Part shown: piece by piece, positions 1-5,471 of the stretch | How positions within the stretch are numbered: the stretch's first letter is position 1 | Layout of the letters: every line of letters begins with the position of its first letter | Assembly: GCA_041855445.1 (NCBI GenBank) | Contig: JBHAEG010000016.1 | Location: 48,337 to 112,336 of the forward strand | From: Faucicola sp041855445 | GTDB lineage: Bacteria > Pseudomonadota > Gammaproteobacteria > Pseudomonadales > Moraxellaceae | Reading direction: 5' to 3' | Length of the DNA stretch: 64,000 bases | Program-made: the position numbers and the translations under genes | The notes under the pieces: model-generated | Told to the model about the DNA's origin: nothing | Databases searched by the model: none | The model's input: the letters and a program-made list of their open reading frames with translations, nothing else

Positions 1-592
1 TGTTATACTAAATTTCACCCATCAATCACATCAAGTGTTTGACCATGTAATTATTTGTACCGCATTGGATACTTGTCAGTTTTTACCAAACATTCGTCCA
101 TTTAATTACAGTCGTGGGCAAGTCAGTTGGTTTGCGATATCATCTAATCATCTTCTGCCAAAGTTACCATTAAAATATGGCGGTTATTGCACATGTTTTG
201 ATGAAAATAAACAGGCGTACTTTTTGATGGGGGCAAGTTTTGTTCGTGATACATTAGACACGACAGCAAAAGAGGCTGACCACTTGATGAATATTGAAAC
301 TTTAAAAGAAGCCGTGCCTGAGTTAGCAAATAATTTAAACGTTTCAACAAGTTGGCATGGACGGGCGGGCTTACGTTCGCAGACTGTGGATTATTTGCCG
401 TTAGTTGGGCAGGTAGGTTCGGCAAATAGTCGAGTTTGGACGTTTTCGGCGTTGGGTTCAAAAGGATATGCGTATGCCCCGATTTGTAGTGAGTTGTTGG
501 CTGGGTTGATTTGTGGTGAGATTTTACCATTAGGAAAAAATATGCTAGAGCGATTATACCCAAATCGAAAAAGTGTTACAAAAAAAATTTAG
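1..592 (+). CDS. mnmC: MnmC, FAD-dependent oxidoreductase C-terminal part (5' end outside window)
   Basis: The reading frame is open to the left edge of the window, so this is the 3' part of a longer gene; a GTG at 35 is not a real start. The visible ~195 residues match the C-terminal part of the FAD-dependent oxidoreductase domain of MnmC, which removes the carboxymethyl group from cmnm5(s2)U34 of tRNA before remethylation. Family-like stretches are the RPFNYSRGQVSWF segment and the GLRSQTVDYLPLVGQVG segment, followed by a C-terminal SALGSKGYAYAPICSELLAG helix region. The tail ends in KSVTKKI and is followed at once by a short GGTTGG/CCAACC hairpin. The last ~375 bp are repeated at 1543-1917. 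The oxidoreductase assignment is confident; that the methyltransferase domain lies upstream is inferred. Confidence 0.85.
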   Translation, partial: VILNFTHQSHQVFDHVIICTALDTCQFLPNIRPFNYSRGQVSWFAISSNHLLPKLPLKYGGYCTCFDENKQAYFLMGASFVRDTLDTTAKEADHLMNIETLKEAVPELANNLNVSTSWHGRAGLRSQTVDYLPLVGQVGSANSRVWTFSALGSKGYAYAPICSELLAGLICGEILPLGKNMLERLYPNRKSVTKKI

Positions 593-718
593 GTTGGTAC
601 AAATTCCAACCCATACTTTTATCAAATGTTTATTATTACAAATGTTAATTATTGCCAAGGTCGCAAATCCACAATTTTTATCACTTCCGCTGTTTGTTTA
701 TCAATTAACACCGTCATA
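218..718 (+). repeat. Left copy of ~0.5-kb direct repeat (mnmC tail + tfpZ tail)
   Basis: This segment aligns from the codon at 218 to base 718 with 1543-2027. It holds the last 125 codons of mnmC, the GGTTGG/CCAACC hairpin and the last ~70 bp of tfpZ. The left copy is 16 bp longer because of one small insertion near 629-644. Identity is patchy: blocks of about 95 identical bases alternate with short divergent patches, while the tfpZ tail differs by a single base. The two copies bracket the vapBC pair. Confidence 0.85.
649..718 (-). pseudogene. 3'-end scrap of tfpZ
   Basis: On the minus strand this encodes only the C-terminal ~23 residues and stop codon of the TfpZ-like protein whose full gene lies at 1958-2692. 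The match to 1958-2027 is nearly perfect (one base differs) and stops abruptly after 718 at the sequence GTCATA. It cannot be expressed as a protein and marks the edge of the left repeat. Confidence 0.8.
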
Positions 719-805
719 GTTGGACACTTGGCAATTTTCCCAACCATTCGCCCGTTTAATTATCGTCGTGGGCAGATGGGTACTGTAGATAGTCGGATAG
801 CGTAG
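719..805 (+). pseudogene. Internally deleted scrap of mnmC
   Basis: Read in frame from 719 this gives a 28-codon remnant with the segment LAIFPTIRPFNYRRGQMG, which matches the CQFLPNIRPFNYSRGQVSW region of the intact gene (about residues 12-30 of the visible part). It is fused directly to a TVDSRI segment matching the LADSRVW region about 100 codons further on. The join falls at GGGCAG (770-775), a string found at both parental positions (exactly or nearly), so the deletion probably used this microhomology. A stop follows at 803-805, three bases before the end of vapC. It is a third, diverged copy of mnmC sequence. Confidence 0.7.
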
Positions 806-808
806 TTA

Positions 809-1201
809 TTACCAAATGACTAATAAATCATACAATGCATAATGACTATCTGCACTTATCAATGCTAAATCATTCGCCATTGCCTGAGCAATGAGCATTC
901 TGTCAAACGGGTCTCTATGATGAAATGGCAAATTTTGTAAAATTGTCACTGCCTGCCATTTCATATCCAATAATATAACTTGTTTATCTACCAGCAAATT
1001 TTGATAAATAATTTGCCAATTATCAGCTAGAACTATTTTTCCCAGACTAGCTTTAATTGCAATTTCGTTCATGCTTAACAAGCTATAATATAGTTGATTA
1101 TTTGGATTTTGAATAATATCTTGTACTTGTTTTGAGAGTTTATTTGGCTGACTTAATAACCAAATAATCACATGCGTATCAAGTAAATAACCTTTCGTCA
1201 C
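809..1201 (-). CDS. vapC: VapC-family PIN-domain toxin
   Basis: This 130-residue protein has the layout of a PIN-domain endoribonuclease toxin. An N-terminal YLLDTHVIIWLL strand carries the first catalytic Asp (residue 8). The NEIAIKASLGK segment supplies the conserved Glu near residue 46. HHRDPFDRMLIAQA and LALISAD near residues 94-117 supply the remaining acidic residues. This subgroup (HRDPFDR signature) is usually paired with a small DUF2281/VapB-like antitoxin, as here. The start is a GTG whose last bases overlap the antitoxin stop (GTGA), implying translational coupling. RNA cleavage is inferred from the family. The pair sits between repeated mnmC fragments, which marks it as an acquired module. 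Confidence 0.85.
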   Translation of the reverse strand: MTKGYLLDTHVIIWLLSQPNKLSKQVQDIIQNPNNQLYYSLLSMNEIAIKASLGKIVLADNWQIIYQNLLVDKQVILLDMKWQAVTILQNLPFHHRDPFDRMLIAQAMANDLALISADSHYALYDLLVIW

Positions 1202-1416
1202 ATATAATCTCTAAAATCATCTAAAGGTTTATCAAAATCATCTGCGATATAAGTCACTAAACCTTCTGCACCGCCAAGCTGTCTTTGATTAACATGTGGG
1301 GTTTGCTGTTGAATAAACTTTTTAAACGCTTGTAAAATAGACTGTTCATCATATACGCCAACCGCTTTTGCCTGTGCCACAATATCATCAGGAATATTTA
1401 AAATAAATGTTGTCAT
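1198..1416 (-). CDS. vapB: VapB-like antitoxin
   Basis: A 72-residue protein lies directly upstream of and overlaps the PIN toxin. It has an N-terminal MTTFILNIPDDIVAQA segment that looks like a short DNA-binding strand-helix region. The acidic C-terminus (ADDFDKPLDDFRDYM) is the usual toxin-wrapping tail of DUF2281-type antitoxins. The ATG at 1414-1416 is preceded by a weak AAAGG. Operon order antitoxin-toxin is standard. Autoregulation through the inverted and direct TAAGTA-type repeats upstream (1481-1508) is plausible but inferred. Confidence 0.8.
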   Translation of the reverse strand: MTTFILNIPDDIVAQAKAVGVYDEQSILQAFKKFIQQQTPHVNQRQLGGAEGLVTYIADDFDKPLDDFRDYM

Positions 1417-1480
1417 ATTGACTGCCTTTATATTAGTTTCTTTAATTTTAACAAATATCTGATAAAAAGCCTATGATTGA

Positions 1481-1508
1481 TTACTTACATAATAAGTAGT
1501 ATAAGTAA
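1481..1508 (-). promoter_or_regulatory. Repeat cluster upstream of vapBC, possible operator
   Basis: TTACTTA (1481-1487) is followed by TAAGTAG (1493-1499) and TAAGTAA (1502-1508). The first and last form an inverted repeat; the last two a direct repeat at 9-bp pitch. A TATACT hexamer on the minus strand lies in the same stretch and could be a -10 element. The position 65-90 bp before the antitoxin start suits an autoregulatory site. No factor can be assigned. Confidence 0.35.
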
Positions 1509-1539
1509 GATATATCACATCATACATAACATTTAACTA

Positions 1540-1917
1540 ACATATTTTTTGATGGGGGCGGGTTTTGTGCGTAACACTTTAGATACTTCGCCTAAAGATG
1601 CTGACCACTTGATGAATATTGAAATTTTAAAAGAAGCCGTGCCTGAGTTAGCAAATAATTTAAACGTTTCAACAAGTTGGCAAGGTCAAGCTGGTTTACG
1701 TTCGCAGACGGTGGATTATTTGCCGTTAGTTGGGCAGGTGGGTTTGGCAGATAGTCGAGTTTGGACGTTTTCGGCGTTGGGTTCAAAAGGATATGCGTAT
1801 GCCCCGATTTGTAGTGAGTTGTTGGCTGGGTTGATTTGTGGTGAGATGTTGCCATTGGCGAGACAGATGGTGGAACGGTTATCGCCAAATCGAAAAAGTG
1901 TTACAAAAAAAATTTAG
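1540..1917 (+). pseudogene. Duplicated 3' end of mnmC
   Basis: This frame encodes about 124 residues that align end to end with the C-terminus of the mnmC product at 1-592, with roughly 16 substitutions, and ends in the same KSVTKKI tail. It starts abruptly at YFLMGAGFVR (TAT codon at 1543), after an in-frame TAA at 1534, and has no ribosome binding site; the first candidate start is a TTG at 1549. It lacks the FAD-binding N-terminus, so it cannot be a working enzyme. It is best read as a leftover of recombination or of a donor mnmC allele that came in with the pilin cassette. Confidence 0.85.
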
Positions 1918-2027
1918 GTTGGGGCAAATTCCAACCCATACTTTTATCAAATGTTAATTATTGCCAAGGTCGCAAATCCACAATTTTTATCACTTCCGCT
2001 GTTTGTTTATCAATTAACACGGTCATA
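1543..2027 (+). repeat. Right copy of ~0.5-kb direct repeat
   Basis: This is the partner of 218-718 and runs from the mnmC fragment through the hairpin into the 3' end of the intact tfpZ gene. Both copies are in the same orientation, so recombination between them would delete the 0.8-kb vapBC segment. Confidence 0.85.
1902..1936 (-). terminator. Rho-independent terminator of tfpZ
   Basis: Read on the minus strand, GGTTGG pairs with CCAACC across an 8-base loop and is followed by TAAA and a run of eight T. This lies just downstream of the tfpZ stop codon. The hairpin overlaps the stop codon of the mnmC fragment. An equivalent copy follows the intact mnmC at about 577-611. Confidence 0.65.
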
Positions 2028-2692
2028 TCTTGGGCATTGGCTTTTAGTGGTAGAAAACCGTTTGCTGTCGGATATTTGGCTAAAATAGTTTTTACTTGCT
2101 CTGGTGGGTTGTATTGATTTAATTTTGCTAAATCCTGAGCCCGTTTTTGTATTGTTGCTTTTGACTGTTCAAGTGGTGCATATAATTCTGGACGCTGAGA
2201 TGGAGCAATACCCGAACCAATTTCCTCAAACAGAATTTTTTGTTTAATTTCTAAATCATCAGGAATAACCGATGTAACATATTTTGCTCCTGTTAAATTC
2301 ATTGTTTGATATTCAGGTTTTGCTTTATCTATTTGACGTAAATCGATTTCGTTCGCTCGTACTAGGTCAAACCTATCAATATTATAGACAATCCATACAG
2401 GACGACCTTCATATACGTTATACAAACCGTATACTAAAGCTCCAAATTGCAATAAACCAATGACTATCAAATCAAATTTGAGTGTTTTTTTTCCTTTTTT
2501 ATACACAATCAATGTTAATAATGGACCTAAAACAATATCTATACCTAAAAGTAATAAAAAAATATGGGTAACGCCCGTTGCTTTATACAAAGGATTAGGG
2601 TTCCATACACCATATACGACTAAAACTGTTATCAATGCTATCACTAGGCTAATGGATAAATGTATCAAAAACGCTCTTATTTTATCTTTCAT
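1958..2692 (-). CDS. tfpZ: TfpX/TfpZ-family type IV pilin accessory protein
   Basis: A 244-residue inner-membrane protein with several hydrophobic segments in its first ~115 residues: about 8-28, 41-62 and 75-95. A soluble C-terminal part follows. The order hydrophobic helices, IDIVLGPLLTLIVYKKGKK, then RPVWIVYNIDRFDLVRANEID is typical of the TfpX/TfpZ family. These proteins are encoded next to the major pilin and help its assembly or stability on the inner membrane. The gene starts 21 bp after the second pilin gene ends, so the two are probably cotranscribed. The start ATG at 2690-2692 has only a weak ribosome binding site. Choosing Z over X is a guess; the family is confident. Confidence 0.8.
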   Translation of the reverse strand: MKDKIRAFLIHLSISLVIALITVLVVYGVWNPNPLYKATGVTHIFLLLLGIDIVLGPLLTLIVYKKGKKTLKFDLIVIGLLQFGALVYGLYNVYEGRPVWIVYNIDRFDLVRANEIDLRQIDKAKPEYQTMNLTGAKYVTSVIPDDLEIKQKILFEEIGSGIAPSQRPELYAPLEQSKATIQKRAQDLAKLNQYNPPEQVKTILAKYPTANGFLPLKANAQDMTVLIDKQTAEVIKIVDLRPWQ

Positions 2693-2713
2693 TTTATCTA
2701 TATCTTTTTATTG

Positions 2714-3259
2714 TTAGCGACATTGGGCTGGGGCATACATATTTTTCAAAGGTTTTGTGGGTACAATCACCGTAATACCATCATCAGTAGCTGATAGATT
2801 ACTATCAGAGGCACAGCCCCAGTCAATACTACCAGACACACCAGAAGAAATTGCCGTGTTTAAAGCTAATCCTTTTCCACCATTTGATTGACCATCTCTT
2901 ACCCAAGGCGTTAAAGTTAATTCGTTATTTGTTGGTGCAATACCAACACTTGTAGGGTTAAAACTAATCGTAATTACGCCTGTTGTTTCATTCATTAAAA
3001 CCGAGTTTACAAATTTAGAGTTTGCTCCTGTATTTGATGAGCGACTATTCCATATTTGTGCCGTTTGGCGTAAATCATCACGACTCACCACAGTTTCACC
3101 TATCAGCGATTTTGTATGTGCAGATAAGTTCAAACCTTCAATCACTCTCGCCCGAATGGTATAGTTTTGATAGGCAGGCAATGCAATAGCAGATAAAATC
3201 CCGACAATTGCAATGACTATCATCAGTTCAATTAATGTAAATCCTCGTTGATGTTGCAT
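2714..3259 (-). CDS. Type IV pilin (second copy)
   Basis: The product has a 6-residue leader MQHQRG, then FTLIELMIVIAIVGILSAIALPAYQ. These are a PilD prepilin peptidase site with F+1 and Glu+5 and the long N-terminal helix that packs in the pilus core. A C-terminal pair of cysteines (WGCAS and PAQCR) can form the D-loop disulfide. I start it at the ATG at 3257-3259. A TTG at 3269-3271 would add only four residues and a longer leader. It resembles the upstream pilin throughout (EGL.L, NETTGVITI, LTLTPWVR, DWGCAS) but is more diverged, and a terminator separates them. It may be an alternative subunit or a recombination partner. tfpZ follows closely. Confidence 0.88.
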   Translation of the reverse strand: MQHQRGFTLIELMIVIAIVGILSAIALPAYQNYTIRARVIEGLNLSAHTKSLIGETVVSRDDLRQTAQIWNSRSSNTGANSKFVNSVLMNETTGVITISFNPTSVGIAPTNNELTLTPWVRDGQSNGGKGLALNTAISSGVSGSIDWGCASDSNLSATDDGITVIVPTKPLKNMYAPAQCR

Positions 3260-3365
3260 ATTTTTATCCAAAGTTTATATGAAACAAACACATATTAAAT
3301 CATTTATTGTTTATCACAAATAAATACAGATAAAACTACAAAAATTCCGACTTATCTGTTTTTTG

Positions 3366-3400
3366 ACAAAAAAACCCTCGCCAATGGCAAGGGTTTTTGA
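3366..3400 (-). terminator. Terminator between the two pilin genes
   Basis: On the minus strand CCCTTGCC and GGCGAGGG (one G-T pair) flank a 3-base loop and are followed by a T run. It sits just downstream of the stop codon of the first pilin gene, so most transcripts of that gene should end before the second. Confidence 0.8.
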
Positions 3401-3417
3401 TTTTATACGTGGTTAGA

Positions 3418-3948
3418 TTAACGGCATTGTGCTGGTGCATATTTTGGTAATAAAGAACCTTTAGTACTAATTGTAACGTTTTGGTCAGTAGCAGATACAT
3501 GCGAAGAAGAAGCGCAACCCCAATCTAACGCACCTGATTCACCATCTGCTAATGCAGCAGCTAATGCTTTACCAGCTGCATTAACACGTACCCATGGTGT
3601 TAAAGTTAATGTTTCTTCGCCAGTCTTAACACCAACTGAATCAGGGATATATTTAATGGTAATAATACCTGTGGTATTCTCCATTTGTACACTCTCTACA
3701 AACTTAGAAGTTGCACCTTTACCACCCGCCTGAGCATTCCAAGTATCTGCTGTACGTTTTAAATCAGCCATAGAAGAAACTTCTGTAGAAACCATTGTTT
3801 TTGCTGGCTCTGCTAAACCTAAACCTTCTGTAACACGGGTACGCACTGTATAATCTTGATATGCTGGTAATGCAATCGCTGCCAAAATACCGATAATCGC
3901 GATAACAATCATTAATTCGATAAGAGTAAAACCTTTTTGAGCGTTCAT
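3418..3948 (-). CDS. pilA: Major type IV pilin PilA
   Basis: A 176-residue prepilin: leader MNAQKG, cleavage before F+1, Glu+5, hydrophobic helix MIVIAIIGILAAIALPAYQ, variable middle, and a C-terminal disulfide loop between WGCAS and PAQCR. It has a strong ribosome binding site (AGGAGTT) before ATG, a strong terminator after, and a sigma-54-type promoter 170 bp upstream. All of these fit a highly expressed major pilin needed for twitching, adhesion and DNA uptake. It is the best candidate for the major subunit of the two pilins here. In related bacteria pilA is controlled by PilS-PilR with RpoN; that this applies here is inferred from the promoter motif. Confidence 0.93.
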   Translation of the reverse strand: MNAQKGFTLIELMIVIAIIGILAAIALPAYQDYTVRTRVTEGLGLAEPAKTMVSTEVSSMADLKRTADTWNAQAGGKGATSKFVESVQMENTTGIITIKYIPDSVGVKTGEETLTLTPWVRVNAAGKALAAALADGESGALDWGCASSSHVSATDQNVTISTKGSLLPKYAPAQCR

Positions 3949-4116
3949 AATGAACTCCTTTAATATAAAAAATCTAAAATTTGTTAGGTATCTGTGTATA
4001 GATAATCGAGTTAGGTGTTTAGGTTAGGTTAGGTGACCGATTATCTATTTAGCAATTTTCTTTCAGGATTTGGTGAACTTCGCTGTTGAGAACCTTGCTT
4101 TCTTGATATAATTATT

Positions 4117-4131
4117 GCATTCCCTATGCCA
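4117..4131 (-). promoter_or_regulatory. Sigma-54 (-24/-12) promoter of pilA
   Basis: On the minus strand this reads TGGCATAGGGAATGC. It carries the GG at -24 and GC at -12 with exactly the spacing required by RpoN (consensus TGGCACG-N4-TTGC). Transcription would begin near 4105, giving a leader of about 155 nt before the pilA start at 3948. RpoN promoters of pilin genes are well known in gammaproteobacteria. The surrounding 3949-4485 gap (537 bp) shows no gene. Confidence 0.75.
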
Positions 4132-4228
4132 ACTTTTTTTATGCAGATATTTTGATTTGGCTTTATAGTGTTTAAATTAAAGTTAAAGATAAACGGTTAT
4201 TTACTCGGAATGAACGGTCAAAGCGTTT

Positions 4229-4355
4229 TGTCAGTGCTGACGGTTTTTGTCAGATGTGATTTTTCTGGGAAATACCAATGTTATTTTTTGACCATCATTG
4301 CTAAAATCTGCCTACTATAATTTGTCAGTTTGGTAAATTTTTTGAAGTTTGACAG
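4229..4355 (-). promoter_or_regulatory. TGTCAG repeat cluster, candidate activator sites for pilA
   Basis: TGTCAG occurs at 4229-4234, 4248-4253 and 4323-4328. An inverted CTGAC occurs at 4237-4241 and a TGACAG at 4350-4355. The cluster lies about 100-230 bp upstream of the sigma-54 promoter, the usual distance for an enhancer-binding protein. PilR sites in Pseudomonas contain TGTC cores, so PilR is the natural candidate; this is inference. Confidence 0.45.
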
Positions 4356-4485
4356 TTTTTATTCAGAAAAAATCTATAAAATGGGGGAGTTTTGAGGGTT
4401 TTTATTAGAAGATTTAAATAATATCATTGATTTTATTTGAAAAAGTTACTCATGTTTGCATAAACAACCAAGAGTTTTATGTAAT

Positions 4486-4902
4486 TTAATGGTGAAACTC
4501 CGCCTCTTTTCCGCACATCTTTTGATGATTGGTTAATCGACATTTTAGCCCTTGAGCATTTAACGTCAAATCACCATCGTTTTCCATCATTGTACCAATC
4601 TTGGGCTGGGCAGTGATTTGCCAGTCTTCAGATAATGGCGAGGGATTAATCGTTACATGATATAATGGCTGTTGCTTGGGATAGTCACCTATCATGGTCG
4701 TAACATCAATATGTTGATAACTACCTTTTATTAGTTTTTGATTTTCGATACTACTGGCGATATGGTGCATTTGTGCCATCATCGCAGTACGCTTAGTTTT
4801 TATGACATGACGTTGATAGCTAGGATAGGCAATACTTGCTAATACTGCAATCACCACAAGGGCAACTAATATTTCAACTAAACTAAATCCTTGATTTTTC
4901 AT
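4486..4902 (-). CDS. pilE: Type IV pilus minor pilin, PilE-like
   Basis: A 138-residue prepilin with leader MKNQG, F+1, Glu+5 (FSLVEIL) and a hydrophobic N-terminal helix ending ASIAYPSYQ. The PSYQ..V.K.KR and late cysteine pair (LKCRLT, QKMCGK) match the PilE/ComF-type minor pilins at the distal end of the pilVWXY1E operon. It is the last gene of the operon and starts 3 bp after the preceding stop. Minor pilins prime pilus assembly and in Moraxellaceae are needed for competence. The symbol pilE is by family and position; comF-type naming is also in use. Confidence 0.78.
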   Translation of the reverse strand: MKNQGFSLVEILVALVVIAVLASIAYPSYQRHVIKTKRTAMMAQMHHIASSIENQKLIKGSYQHIDVTTMIGDYPKQQPLYHVTINPSPLSEDWQITAQPKIGTMMENDGDLTLNAQGLKCRLTNHQKMCGKEAEFHH

Positions 4903-4905
4903 TTT

Positions 4906-5466
4906 TTACCATTGCTCCGATGTTGTTCCACAGTCATGACTTTGTTGGGTGACGCTACTATCATGCGTTTTGGCTTTGCATTGTGTGCCATTACTTATTA
5001 ATAAAAATTTATGGGCATTGGCAAATTGGCTGTTTGGATTGGGTTCGGCAAACATTCGCCAGCCATTACCTTGAATGACTTGTTGTAAATTTTTTTCACC
5101 AGATAAACTATTTCCCATGCCATCATCAAGTATGATTTTATAATGATAATTTTGTTGATGACTATTTTCTGGTACATAAATCGTTTTATTATCGCTGTGG
5201 TCATAGCGATAGATGACTTGACCATCATTTGTGATTTGCTTTGGTGTAAAACCTTTATAAGTCAGGGCTGTCGCTCGCCAGTTATTGAGTTCAATTTCAA
5301 GCTGTTTCATACGACTTTGAACTTGGCTTTCGCTATTACGCAAAATATAGTAACGATAGGTGGGCAGGGCAACGCTGGCAAGTATAGTAATAATTAACAC
5401 AACTGCCATTAACTCTATTAAAGTAAATCCTTTTTGTTTGATTTTTATCCTATCAATTATTTGCAT
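4906..5466 (-). CDS. Type IV pilus minor pilin, second PilE-like
   Basis: A 186-residue prepilin with a 13-residue leader ending KQKG, then FTLIELMAVVLIITILASVALPTYRYY (F+1, Glu+5, membrane helix). The C-terminal part has two cysteines (TQCKAK and HDCGTT) that could form a disulfide. It lies between pilY1 (5 bp upstream) and the final PilE-like gene, as in Acinetobacter operons that carry two PilE/ComE-type genes. The role as a minor pilin priming complex component is inferred from family and context. Confidence 0.75.
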   Translation of the reverse strand: MQIIDRIKIKQKGFTLIELMAVVLIITILASVALPTYRYYILRNSESQVQSRMKQLEIELNNWRATALTYKGFTPKQITNDGQVIYRYDHSDNKTIYVPENSHQQNYHYKIILDDGMGNSLSGEKNLQQVIQGNGWRMFAEPNPNSQFANAHKFLLISNGTQCKAKTHDSSVTQQSHDCGTTSEQW

Positions 5467-5471
5467 GATAA

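Noticed and set aside
144..563. Minus-strand frame of 139 codons opposite mnmC
   Set aside because: It mirrors the coding frame of mnmC, has no ribosome binding site or family resemblance, and a similar shadow appears opposite the duplicated fragment.
3241..3271. GG-N10-GC pattern resembling a sigma-54 promoter at the start of the second pilin gene
   Set aside because: The match is minimal and overlaps the start codon itself, so any transcript would begin inside the coding region.
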